Below, piece by piece: positions 36,675 through 47,840 of a stretch of DNA of 64,000 nt. The translations under genes were made by a program, and so were the position numbers. Every line of letters begins with the position of its first letter. Within the stretch, counting starts at the first letter, position 1. Source of the stretch: Albifimbria verrucaria (taxonomy: Eukaryota > Ascomycota > Sordariomycetes > Hypocreales > Stachybotryaceae); contig JAHREC010000049.1 in the NCBI GenBank assembly GCA_020081605.1, positions 1,178,001-1,242,000 of the forward strand, in the 5' to 3' direction. The notes beneath the pieces were generated by a model. The model had not been told where the DNA came from and searched no databases. It saw nothing but the letters and a program-made list of their open reading frames with translations.

Positions 36675-38151
36675 TGCTGAGGCCAAATCTGGAGATTACT
36701 GAAGCATGTTGGTTGAGAGAGCACGCCACCTTCACCAAGACGTGGAACATAAAGCAAAGTTGATTCTGGGCATGCACAAGCCATGCACACCTGGGCGGCT
36801 GAAAGACATTTGCCGGGTCTCAGCTTGTCGCAAGGGTCAGAGATTCTCCGTCTCAACCTCCAGAGCCTCTGCCAGTTGTGCCCCACTCTTGCGACAAGGT
36901 GCTGGGGCAGTTCAAGGCAACCAAGAGGCTCCGAGCAAGGCGATATTGAGGTGGGGTAGGAAGCGTGGTTGGAGTGACATGATAGCAAGTTTTGTTTGCC
37001 GCATGCAAGGCATGAAGCCTTACTCTTGAGTAGCCTTGCATACTTCGGTCCTAAGCGATGATGTCTCTAAATTGGATCGATGTTTACAGGATAGGAGCAT
37101 TGACAAGAATAAGAAGCTCCGCGAGAGGCTTCGTTACGCTCCAGAGCTTGCATAGGGACAAACTCCCTCTAAAACAGGTGGGTAGAGTAGAAGCTCTTTC
37201 GTCATAACCAGGCTTTGGAACTACCGTGCCCTCATTCAAGGCGTGTGTGGCTGCATAGCTGTCTAAGCCTCCTTGACTCGGATCTCCATGTGACCCAGAA
37301 ATGAAGCATCAAGTGCATGCGAAAAGAGCCAGCGCTTCGCCCTGTCAGAAACTACGCCACCTTACACCCGAACTGAGCCAGTCACTCGGCAGGGTGTTGC
37401 CTTGATTCTTGACTATTGATACGTCCTGGGCGTTGTATGGCCAGTAAAGATGGCCTAGCTAGGATGCCCCGGTCATGGGGAACCCCTAGAGCAAGCCAAG
37501 TTACAGCTATCGGGACGCACGCCTCACGCCAATACCGCGCAGATCTGCTCCCACTTCCAGCCTAATGTCAGCGAGACACACTGCCTTACCGTTCGATACT
37601 ACGCAGTAAATACCTCTACAGTGTATTGCACACGACTACCATACACAGAGACAGCCTGTTCTCGTCATCCCGACGAGAAGTCACTCATTGTTGCGCTGAC
37701 CAACTAATCTCAAAGGGCGGTAAAATGCAAGTGTATGCATCCAGTCAACAGTTAATTCTACTGCCGACAGACCACGCTTACACACGGTGGCTGTGCCCTC
37801 CAACAGCTTGGAGCACTTAAAGTCCGTTGTCCGCAAAGTAAACACCCAGGCTTCTAGTTTGTTGCAACCTCTTTGTAAATAGTAACTACCAATGTCTCTG
37901 GCATATAAGAAATTTATGAGATCCTATTATTTTCAATAAATATGCATCTGAGCCCTTTACTTTCTTTGAAAAATTGCCGTATTCTCTTCTAAAAGTTCTG
38001 CTAGCTCTCTTAATTACGCAACCAAAGGGTTCCTCTTGCCCGGGTTCTCGCCTCGCTTCTAGTCAAACGGCAGAATCATAATTCCCCTCTGCGTCATATA
38101 TCTTGTAAGCCAATAAAGACCAATTTCAAACAACAGACCTTGGTTCCTACA
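36675..38151. other. Divergent intergenic region between two paralogous kinases
   Basis: Both flanking kinase genes start here and read outward. Open frames inside are short and lack motifs. AT-rich sequence with pyrimidine stretches near 37950-38130 looks like a promoter or leader for the plus-strand kinase. Confidence 0.5.
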
Positions 38152-39124
38152 ATGGCGAGCACACAATCTCTTGGTTATCAGGGGCATAAAGTCTACAACA
38201 CGTCTCGGGAGGTTCCTTTCAACCAACTTAGCATTGTTGGAAGGGGACAGTTGGAATCGTTGAAGAAGTTGAAGGCACTTCCGGCCAGTTTAGGGATCGA
38301 GTTTATGCTCGGAAGACCATACTATTGAGTGACTTCCAAGATCAGGAACAAGGAATCACTGAAATTCGTAACGAGGTTGAGATACTTAAGCAACTGCGAC
38401 ACCTCCACATTATAAAACTTGTTACGACCTACGTCTTTCGGAACAATTATGCAATAATCATGGACCCCTAGCAGAAAGAAACCTGGAGCAATCTTTGCAG
38501 AAGAATACCATCTCTCCTGCTTGGTTTGGCTGCCTCTTAAGTGGGTTAATCTATACTCACAGAAGCGGAGTCTGCCATCGGGATATCAAACCGCAAAACA
38601 TCCTCATAAAAGATGGGACAGTCTATCTCACTGACTTTGGAATCTCGAAAAACGGAATAGGAGTAACAGTGCCGACTACAAAGCCTGATCAACCCCGTGG
38701 AAGGACGCCAGAGTACTGCGCTCCTGAAGTGCAACTGGCTCATACACGACGCCGCTCAGCGGATACCTTCTCTCTAGGAGCCGTTTTCATAGAGATGCTC
38801 ACTGTTTGGTTCTTCCCAGAGGGACTGAAGAAACTTCGAAGCCAACTACAAACAGAAACTGGTCTCTCATACGGGTTAAAGCTGTCGAATGTGATTCAAT
38901 GGATAGATGAACTGGAAAAGCAGCTCCCCAAGACTGGGTGGCCACCGAAAATCCTATATCTTTGCAGAAACATGATGCAGAGAAGTCAGGAGCAGAGACC
39001 TAAGGCCAATGATTTAAGCTTATGGTGGTCACATCAGCAAGCCTCGGATGTGCCACCCTCGGAATGTCCTTGTGCAAAATCATTTGATGGGGTAGATGGC
39101 TTCTCAATGGGGTCGGGATCTTAA
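38152..39124 (+). CDS. Protein kinase, paralogue of the neighbouring kinase-ankyrin protein but without repeats
   Basis: The kinase domain has ATP-lysine ARKTI, helix-C Glu (EVEILKQLRHLHIIKL), HRDIKPQN, LTDFGIS, the stretch GRTPEYCAPEVQLAHTRR and the C-terminal motif RPKANDLSLWWS, which matches the neighbour's RPKAADLCMWWS. Two frame breaks (38243-38246 and 38465-38468) are one missing base each, giving about 324 residues from ATG 38152. The protein stops just after PPSECPC, the point where the neighbour goes on (PPVSCGC) into ankyrin repeats, so this is the same kinase core with its repeat tail absent. The pair is head-to-head 1.5 kb apart, consistent with an inverted local duplication. It ends tail-to-tail with the HET gene 0.1 kb away. 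Confidence 0.85.
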
Positions 39125-39227
39125 CAGTTGCTCACGCACATGATTATAGAGACTTCCAGGGAGTTCAAAGCTTAGCCGTAACTTGTACCAATATTTCATA
39201 TACTAGAAACATTTAAAATTGTAGTTT

Positions 39228-41465
39228 CTATATAATCTTGATAGTAGCTAACTCGCTCTGATGAAAGAACGCACACGGACTAGTTTGTTCCTCTGATGTC
39301 TTGTTGATGCGTGAGCTCCAAAGACCTATACCAACCCTTTCGAAAGCACCATGAGACGTGGAAGATTTCTGCAGCAGGAGATACCATGTTTCCGGTGGAA
39401 TCCTCCTTCGATTGCCAGCATCATCAAAATTACCAGCAGCCGTCCAAGTAAAAAGTTTGAAAGCGTAGAAGAGGCTTGCCTCAGAGGATTGGTTGGTAAG
39501 AGACTGGGTCCCCAACGACAGCATTGGTTTTCACATCTGCCTTGTATCCAGCAGTTCGACTGTTTATGTCCTGCTGTTAAATTTGTTTTCTCGGAGTAGT
39601 CGAGAAAAACTTCCGTGGTGCACAGATCAACGGATCGTACAAGTGATCGTCTTCCTGATGGGGTTGATGCGCCTACCTCATTTTCCCCTTTAGATAGCCA
39701 AATTTCGGACAAGACCTCATCGAGGATAGCTAGTTCTACCAGTGCAAGCTGTCCCGTGAGAATTGCATGCGCGGATGTTACCGGACCGGTCAGATCGGAT
39801 AATAACGCGTTCTGGACAATAACCTTGTCAATAGTGCAATTTGTTTCCTGGATCGGTTTGTATTTCCATGTTGAGACGCCTCTCGAGAAATCATAACGAA
39901 CTGGGCTGTCGACAGACGCCCATGACCAACTGGGAGCAGTGTAGGCCAGCTCCTTGTTTCTTTCTGTCTCTGACGATACGACACGCCAGGCGAGGTCTGA
40001 AAGAAACTCTTTCTTCCATAATCCAGCCAGATAAGTGTCAGCTTCCCCATCATTGTCGTACATCATGTTGGAAATTGCCTTGGCTAACCCAGACACAGCG
40101 CTCAACTTGTCCGTCTGTTTGGTAAGAGATCGGTTGGTGTATTCTTCGACGATAGCCCTCCAATCATCATAAGGCCGGCTTGACCCTGCTTTTATAGAGG
40201 CACTAAGTGTTCCGAACTGAGTATCTCGCGGTGCCCACAGGCTATGACCACATTCGCAGATATTTCGACAGAGGCATTCCCAGGTCATTTCGTTGCCATT
40301 GAAACACAGTCTGCGGTTGGGGAGAATGGTCTCCTGAAAGCACCATCCCCGTTTGTCAAGTGAACACCTGTTACTGAAATCTTCTGCAGTGAAGATATTT
40401 GGCCTGATAAATACTTCATCCACTGAGCCACCTGTCTCCGCAGACGCATTCACTTTGAGCCTTTGTTGCCATTTAGAGTCTCCAAACTTTTGGGCTCCTA
40501 GGAACCCCAATTTGCATGAAGCTGGCTCCTCAGCTGCAATGGTAAGAAGAGAATGCATATAGATGTCACGCATCTGAGCGGAGTCCTGTAGCCAGCTATT
40601 TATGTCGTCCTGAATGATGCAAAGTGAGTCTACCCATAGATTCGGTATACCGAGACCACGACAACAATTGATGGCATCTGAAACCGACTTGGGTAAATGC
40701 GCCATAGATATTGCCTTATAGTGATGGGAGATATTTCCTTGGGTAGTCTTTAGGACATTATCAACATTCGGGCCCCAGCAATAGCTCAGGCACACGTATG
40801 GTGCGGTCTGGACGGGCTCGAAAAGGAACGGGTCAATACCATCCTCTTCAGATCCGACATTGATAAGTCGACGGGGCATGAAGCTTGAAGGAGGAAGTTT
40901 ACACTCTTTATCGTGATTGATGCAATATGAGAGCCACTTAGCCGCCCGGTCAAAGGCAGCCTTTGACCCCGAGTCGCTAATAATATCTAGAGACTGGTAA
41001 AGAACAGCTTTGGAAAGGTTATGCGAGTCCTCATACATTGGCTCCACTGTATGTCTTCGTATTAGCATTGGAAGAATCCGGGTTCCAGTATACTATCAGG
41101 ACACCGTTTATCCTCGGCTATGTTTGGGTAGGTCACGCACCTCTTGAACGCCGAAAATACTGAAAAGAGTACACGAGCTTTGAATCCTCGGGGAAATTAA
41201 AACTTTGGCCGCTGGTGGCAATCAGCAAATTGACCGTTGCTGGTACATTGCCACGTCTCCGCCCAGCTTTGTGGGCTACTTCGATGAAGGCACGACTTTC
41301 ACGGTTTTCGTCGATCCAGCCTGGTTTTACCTCTTCTACGACTTGAAGCAGCAGACTGCATTCGGAACATGGTGTAGCGTTTGCTAGATAAACAGATAAT
41401 GGTGCACACGCAGCGAAGCGATTAGGCTGGGCCCGGAACTGAGAATGAGCGCAAGGCGTCGACAT
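39228..41465 (-). CDS. HET-domain heterokaryon-incompatibility protein
   Basis: Members of this fungal family can trigger cell death after fusion of unlike hyphae. Exon 1 (41465-41141) encodes the usual Cys-containing head (CSECSLLLQVVEEVKPGW and the FPEDSKLVYSFQYF motif). A 94-nt intron (GTGCGT, branch GCTAATAC, ACAG; 41140-41047) joins it to the HET core: YVCLSYCWG, LWVDSLCIIQDD, DIYMHSLLTIAA, RGWCFQETILPNRRLCF and SWSWAS. One missing base in a G run near 39510 restores the C-terminal FERVGIGLW segment, ending at 39228. Total is about 720 residues, normal for the family. It sits beside two kinase genes and ankyrin genes, an arrangement compatible with an incompatibility or immune island. 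Confidence 0.9.
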
Positions 41466-43023
41466 TTAGGCTGCAAGATTCCAGCAGATGATTTTAATGT
41501 GCGCGAAGTGGAATCCGTTGATAATGATGAAAACAGTTGATATCTCATACGACTTCGACAGAATGAATGTAACACTTGGTGGATAGCATGTGGCGACAAT
41601 ATTATGAGAATTGTATGTGGGCAAGATCGATCCAACATAGACTGTTGCAACAAGTAGTCAGTTAGCCATAGTATGATGCCAGCCCTGCATGCGTGGAGTA
41701 GCATCAGGTAATCGCTGGCGCTTGTAGCTCAGCCTCACTCAAGGAACCAAGCATCTGACGCCAGCCATGATGTAACAACTCTGTTGGTAATTATAATTGA
41801 TTATCTACGTTACAAGCTAACTCGCAGCTAACTTCAATCCACAAATCAGCCCACAGAGATAATAAATAGATGGAGATGGAAGCTATATCAAGCTGACGCT
41901 TTACAATATGCTTGGATGTAAACATGAGGTATTGGGGAATCTCTCAACGCCTTGAATAACTGCATTTACTTTACACCAGTCCCTTTTAATGTATATTACT
42001 CTTTTTGAATGGCTTACAAGCGACTGTTCACCTCGTTAAGATTATGAGTACTGGGTTACAGTTAGCCAAGTCGGCCCAACTTATCCAACAGCCGCTCACT
42101 TCGAGGACACCGGGACCATCTACCATCGCTTTGAATCCTGGGATTTGTAAAACTGGAAAGATGGATACTACTAACTTGACTGGATGTCAACTCACAATCC
42201 TTTTCTAATATGTTCAAACAGTATCTATGCTATATCTCCAATATAACCATTTGTAACGTATAACCCTTCCACCTTTAGTCGCGACAGCAACCGCATATCT
42301 CCAAGTGACTAATCATCAACTTACATTGAGTTTGCAACGAAAAGTTGTTACTTGTAAATGGATGTCGTAGGGTAAAGTTGACTATTGCCCCAATTAAAAC
42401 AACTACGAGTAGAAGTACCAGCCACCATTCTAAAATATCGGGAAAGAAGCCCATCAAAAACTCGTTATACTTTCATACTATTGATAACCATATTGTTTAC
42501 TCCACACAAGCCTCGTCTTACACGTTGAAGGCATTGGGTTAACTCGCACGACCCAAACGAGCGACTACGATTGCATCTAACAGCAAGAATTCCTTTTGAG
42601 GCATTGGTCTTTGGCCAATGAAGTTAGTGCAGAGAAATTAGGTCTGACGAGATCATCATGGATATGCCATGCCTGAATAACAGGGATCCTGCTCACGTTG
42701 CGCAACTTGGGAGCATAAGCATGACAAAAAGCAAATCCATTTGGCTAGCTGAACCTGCGCGAGGCTTGCACCGCAATAATCCCAAAGGCTATTTCAGCCG
42801 CAATCAGCACTGTCGGGAGACATTTGGGAAACTATTCACCAAAGGTTTGCCCTTTGTCTAGCTTGTGAAGGCGGCTGAGACATACTCATCTCGTGCATTT
42901 TCCTCTTACCACAGATAGCCCAGCCTACCCATTTAACCAGAACACCGGAACCACCGAGAAATTGCAACCGCGAAATTGCAATCTGCAGGCTCCCAAAGCT
43001 TTGTGAACTGTTCTGCTGTCAGT
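41466..43023. other. Intergenic, nothing recognised
   Basis: These 1.5 kb of AT-rich sequence separate two divergent genes. Short open frames only (for example 42005-42208), without motifs. Confidence 0.5.
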
Positions 43024-44422
43024 ATGCGTTTCACCCTTCTGCACATCTGGCAGATTGCCAGCAGCTTGTCCATTGCACACGCAGCCCCAAACTCAGATAC
43101 GGACCGCCATGGAAACACTAAACACACGGTTATCACCCGAGATGTAGCCATCATTGGAGGCGGTAGCTCGGGAACGTATGCTGCCATCCAGCTCAAAGAC
43201 CAGGAAAGTCAGTGGTAGTCGTGGAGCAAAGCGACCACCTCGGCGGCCATGCCCACACAAAATACTTTGAGAATGGAAAACACATCGACTACGGCGTCAT
43301 CGGCATCTTCAACGACGAAGTATCAAGAAATTACTTTGCCAGACTCGGGGCTGCTTACGGACCGTTGCTCCCGGCGCTGCAGACAGATTACGTCGACTTT
43401 AAAACTGGACAGAAGCTCGCTGCCAACGCGAGCGGTGCGACTGGCATCGAGGCAATCGTTCGATTCAGCAAGCTCATTGCAAAATATGACTTTTTGAACG
43501 AGGGCGTGTATAAACTGCCAAACCCGGTTCCGGAGGAGCTACTCCAACCCTTCGGTGATTTCGTTGAGAAGAACGATCTCAGTGGAGCGCTGTCAATCAT
43601 CTTCACATTTGCAGCCGGCGCAGGAGACATCTTGAAGACGCCCCTGCTCTATGTACTGCAGCTCTTTGGCACTGCGCACGTAAACGCGTTGCTCTCGGGC
43701 TACATCACTCCCACCGAGGGCTTCACCAAGTTATACAAGAGTGCTGCCACAATTATAGGGCCCGAGAATATTCTTTACGACACAACCGCCGTCAATACAG
43801 TTCGGCCTAGTAAATGTGGTGTTACTATTACTGTACGAAACCACAAGACTGGCAAGAAGACGCAAATTAAGGCACGGAAGCTTCTGATCGCGATTCCACC
43901 CCTTCGAGATGCCATGGCCCCTTCGACTTGGACACAACCGAGAAGCGCCTCTTTGACAAGTGGCAATGGTTGAGCTACTACGCTTCCATTGTCAAGAACA
44001 CTGGTCTTCCAGACGGCAGAGATTACGTGAACCTCGATCCAACCAAGCAGTACAACCTCCCCACAAGCCCTTTCCAATGGGCCCTTCAGTGGCTGGACGT
44101 ACCAGGCCACCTAGCCAGCAAGCTCGTTACAGATGCAAAGTTCACGGAAACGAAAGCCAAGGACTTGATTCTGTCTGATGCCCGTCGCTTGCAGAAATCC
44201 TACCCCGGCAGTACCGGGCGCCCAACCATCGTCGCCTTTGAGGACCACACGCCCACGACGCTGACTGTTTCGGTGAGAGACGTCCGCAACGGTTTCTTCG
44301 ACAAGATATACAGCCTGCAAGGGCGAAGAAATACATTTTACACTGGGCGTGCTCTCTGCTCTGATTACTCCTCGCTGCTTTGGGCTTATACCAATACTGT
44401 GTTGGACCAGATGTTTCCATAG
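43024..44422 (+). CDS. Secreted FAD-dependent amine-oxidase-fold oxidoreductase
   Basis: The protein of about 465 residues starts at ATG 43024 with a plausible signal peptide (LLHIWQIASSLSIAHAAP). It then shows a dinucleotide-binding loop VAIIGGGSSGTYAAIQL followed by the FAD ribose-binding Glu and the GG motif (VVEQSDHLGGHAHT) typical of the monoamine-oxidase/NAD(P)-binding-8 superfamily. The C-terminal FAD contact region is less clear (FYTGRALCSDYSSLLW). Two frame breaks (43203 and 43918) are single missing bases in GG and CCCC. Relatives include beta-cyclopiazonate dehydrogenase-like proteins, often found in secondary-metabolite clusters, but the substrate cannot be read from sequence. The NRPS is more than 20 kb away with unrelated genes between, so a pathway link is weak. 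Confidence 0.8.
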
Positions 44423-44852
44423 GCGGTACAAGCGTGTTGGCGAAGATGACGAAGGTGATTAGAAGAAAGTAGCTCAGGCACTTGCGACATTAGTGAATGA
44501 TGACACACTTCATTCTATGCTGTAATCTTTTAATAAACTGAATTTGGGCCGTATGGCTTCCATCATATAAAATATGGAGTAAGCAGGTGCTCAAGCATCC
44601 ACACTTCAGCATCAAGGATATCGTGTGAAGCACCTCATATAAAAACATCGTTTGAGCAAGACGAAATGTTTCAATCTATTTCCGATATCAGCCATCCTCT
44701 AAAGGAAAGTAATAAACCATATCCCAAACGCCATCTAACGACCCATCATAAGTGAATGCCCAACGTAGAAAACACACCAGCGTTGTACCAGAGAGCATAG
44801 CATCCTCATCTTCCCAGTATTGTTCAATCGTATGTCCAATATATCACCGACT
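44423..44852. other. Convergent intergenic spacer
   Basis: This spacer of about 430 bases lies between two 3' ends; untranslated regions only are expected. An AATAAA-like word (ttaataaact) at about 44530 could serve the upstream plus-strand gene. Confidence 0.4.
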
Positions 44853-45578
44853 TCAAATAGGGTCGAAAAAGCTCGTCGTGGCGCTGTGCCGCCCTCTCGG
44901 CCGTTTCTCCTTGTTCTGCTCCCTGTCCCTCTCCTCTTTTATCCTCCAAAACAAGCTCCCGTCATAACACGCCCGCAAATCCTCCTTCCACACCTTGCCG
45001 TCCCTCTGAAGCAGCACATACGTCGTCCACCACTCCATGGCCGCAAAGCTCCAGCCAGCCGGGTCGGCGGCGCAGCGGTCCTTCTTCCACAGCTCGTACA
45101 ACTCGTACGCACCCAGGCCGCCCACGCCGCGCGGATCGAAGCGCTGCCATAGCTGCTCGAAGCGACTAGCGCTGAAGTTGCCGTCGAAGTCGTACACGCC
45201 CGAGTCGGAGCCGTGCTTGGCCTTGTGGATGTCGCGTACGTAGATGCGCAGCAGCGGGTCCGGTAGGATGCTGTGGCCCAGGCGGGTCGGGTAGGAGAAG
45301 AAGATGGGGATCAGGAGCGAGCCGATGGCGAAGAAGAGGCCGAAGCCAAGGTCGCGGAAGCCTCTGTACACATCGAGAGGCCAGATGATGCCGTCATTGT
45401 CGCGGTCCCAGAACTGGATGTGACGTTGTAGCACGGAGGGTTCGTCCTGCGATGGCCCAGTGATGGTCTCCTTTGTCCGATGCTTGCCGCCATTTGAATA
45501 CAAGGAGTCATTGGAATAGCCCTCTATATGTTTAGGCTCCGTCAAAGTCGTTGACGAGCGTGAATAATGTCTCGCCAT
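44853..45578 (-). CDS. Caleosin / calcium-binding peroxygenase
   Basis: This is a lipid-droplet or membrane haem enzyme that uses fatty-acid hydroperoxides (oxylipin metabolism) and binds calcium. It is an intact single-exon gene of 241 residues. It shows the conserved N-terminal His (LQRHIQFWD), the single EF-hand DRDNDGIIWPLDVYRGFR, a hydrophobic segment (FGLFFAIGSLLIPIFF), a proline-containing turn (ILPDPLL), the second haem-binding His (DIHKAKHGSDSGVYDFDG) and the C-terminal WKKD and WWTTYVLLQRDGKVWKEDLR region. Length and motif order match fungal caleosins. It is one of only two genes in the window with no frame break. Confidence 0.9.
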   Translation of the reverse strand: MARHYSRSSTTLTEPKHIEGYSNDSLYSNGGKHRTKETITGPSQDEPSVLQRHIQFWDRDNDGIIWPLDVYRGFRDLGFGLFFAIGSLLIPIFFSYPTRLGHSILPDPLLRIYVRDIHKAKHGSDSGVYDFDGNFSASRFEQLWQRFDPRGVGGLGAYELYELWKKDRCAADPAGWSFAAMEWWTTYVLLQRDGKVWKEDLRACYDGSLFWRIKEERDREQNKEKRPRGRHSATTSFFDPI

Positions 45579-46557
45579 CGAAGTACGTACAGCGCTCTGC
45601 AGTACAGTACAATACTGTATTGTAGATGGACAACAACAATAAGAAACGGCCTGTGTACTGTAAACAAAGAATCTCCCTGTCCAACAAAATGCCGTGCTTC
45701 AAAGAGAACAATGTTCTACAGTACAAACCACACAAAGAAGTATCTAGCAAATATGAAAAAACAGCGTGTCATTGCTATAGAGAACCATCTCCAGCAAAGA
45801 CATGGGTCATGCACAGCAGTGAAATGTTGACGTCATGGGCATGTCTGGGATGAAAGCAAATGTCCCAATGTCGGCCGTGCTTCGGGCATGTGATTGCTAT
45901 GGATCTATTGTTGGACTGAGACAGTGTAGCGTCTGACAAATTTGGCTTCGCTTCGTTCTGGCATGCCATTCTAGCTTCACGGTGGCTCAAACATTTGAAG
46001 CTATCGCGAGCTCTGTCCGCATGATGCCACGCCAGCTGTATTGTCTCTGCCAGCCATGTTGCGCATGCTGAATCCCTGAACCGAAATTTGAAGACAGGCC
46101 TCAGCAAAATGTCTAAGTCAGTCCTGAAACTGCACTGAATTTATTGATATTCTACTGTACAATGTATTCAGATTCTGAGAACCTTCAATACAGCACAGTA
46201 CAGCAGCACCCTTGTTGGGCATGTCTGCAAAACACCCACATCCACCACTTCTCAGTGCCGCATCTATGACAATGGGCTCGCAACTTCTCCCAGTTCATCC
46301 GAGAATTAGCTCATGGCGGCCATAACAGCCAAGATTGGCACTGACACCGGACTATCATCTCGCGCTCGCTCGAGCCATGCCAAAATATATGTTCCATGCA
46401 TATGTGCTTTACCCACGCCTATACTCCGTACGTCTACAACATAGACTACAAGCCCAAATCCTACCTAGCGCTCCTCTTCTCGGCAACGATTTGCCCTCTA
46501 TTTCTTCCACTACAGCCCAGAAATTGCCCATTTTCCTTCTCCCTCCCTTATTTTTGT
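45579..46557. other. Intergenic region with TACTGTAC-type words
   Basis: No supported gene; a 110-codon minus frame at 45775-46107 has no motif. The words CAGTACAGTACAATACTG (about 45600) and related TACTGTACAA/CAGTACAG (about 46150-46205) recur, near the 5' end of the caleosin gene. Confidence 0.45.
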
Positions 46558-47840
46558 TCACCAGTCATCCCACTCATCCTGCTTCGACTTCTGCGGTGCC
46601 GGTGCCGGCTTCTTTCCCATGCCCATCGCGCTCGTGCCGATGGCGCTGCTACCGCCGCCCTGCTGCTTGTTCTGGTCGGCCAAGTTCGAGAAGTCGTCCC
46701 AGAAGCCCTTGCGGCTCTCGTCAAGGGGTGCTTGTCTCCTGCTATCCGGGCCACCGCCCTCGACGAATCGGTTGAAGCCCTCCTGCGCGTTCTTGCCAGC
46801 AAGCTGCGCCTGTCGGGCAAGCTGTGCGGCCGTAGTTTGAGCTTGTTTGGCAAAATCGGCCTCGGCGAGCTACAATGGTGAAAAGTGATACATTAGCTTC
46901 ATGACTGGAGGGGTAGAACTGATAGAGGAGCCAGATCTGGCTTCTTACCTGCTTGGCGGTAGGCTGAATGTATCCATCGTTGACAGTTTTGGCCGTCTTC
47001 GACACCGTGGTCGTGAACCATCCGAAGCCCTTGGTCAGCGCCGCCACGGGGTCCTTCTGTAGCTCATCGAAGTTCGGCAGCGCTCCTTGGCTGGCCTGGC
47101 TCGGCGCCGGCGTGTTGCCGAAGCCACTGTATTTACCACCCTGGCTGGGTGGCAGGCTGTCCGACCGAGAGGCGTTGTCCGCACCCAGTCGCGCAAAGTA
47201 CTTGTCGTCCACCTTGGCTTTGTTTCCCTGCAGCGCGGGGCTCTCGCTACGGCTGTTGACATTGCCGCTCAGGGGCGTTCCCGTCCGCGATGCGGGCTTC
47301 GGCGCCGGAGCAGCAGCCGGCTTCTTCTCGCCGGGGACGTACTCGCGGCCCTCGACCTTGCAGGTCAACCTTTCCTTCCACTCCTCGCCGACCTCTCCGC
47401 TATACCGCTCGGCAATGGTCGCGTCGTCCCAGGTGATGCCCCGCATCTGGGTGTCCTCGTGCTCCTCAAAGAACTTTCTCCAGCCCTCGTTGCCGCCAAG
47501 GCGCATGCGCTCGATCTCGCTCGCCTTGAAGGCGTCCATGGAAATGCTCCTGACGAAGGAGATGTGCACGCCCAGGCCGCGGTGGACGCCGGCGCACGAT
47601 AGGCAGATGAAGATGCCGAACTTGGGCGACGCCCACTGCGGCGACAGGGCGTTGCAGTCGCAGCAGATGCTGTTCTTGGGTTCCTTCTGGAGAGCGGCCA
47701 GCTACGGCAGGTCAGCACGTGCGGTTGACGATGGGGTGGGAATAGGGGCCCCAAGAGGAAGCGGGAAGAGGAGGCGGCGCTGCTGGACATACCTTGGACC
47801 TGGTCTCTGGGTCGACCTCCCACATGGCCTTGGACGTCAT
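46558..47840 (-). CDS. gcs1: Arf GTPase-activating protein, Gcs1 type
   Basis: It stimulates GTP hydrolysis by Arf in Golgi/ER vesicle transport. Three exons (47840-47793, 47701-46949, 46869-46558) separated by GTATGT...GTAG and GTAAGA...GTAG introns give about 370 residues. The ArfGAP zinc finger is at the N-terminus (CCDCNALSPQWASPKFG, then ICLSCAGVHRGLG, i.e. C-x2-C-x16-C-x2-C) with the catalytic Arg in GVHRGLGVHISFVRS. The middle is a Pro/Ser-rich linker. The C-terminus has short amphipathic parts (DPVAALTKGFGWF; RKGFWDDFS) and ends DEWDDW, like ArfGAP1/Gcs1 lipid-packing sensors and coat-binding tails. No frame break. The start MWEVDPETR and the tail fit Gcs1 better than Glo3 or Age2. 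Confidence 0.88.

Noticed and set aside
45775..46107. 110-codon minus-strand frame between caleosin and ArfGAP
   Set aside because: No motif, and it lies in an intergenic stretch with promoter-like words.
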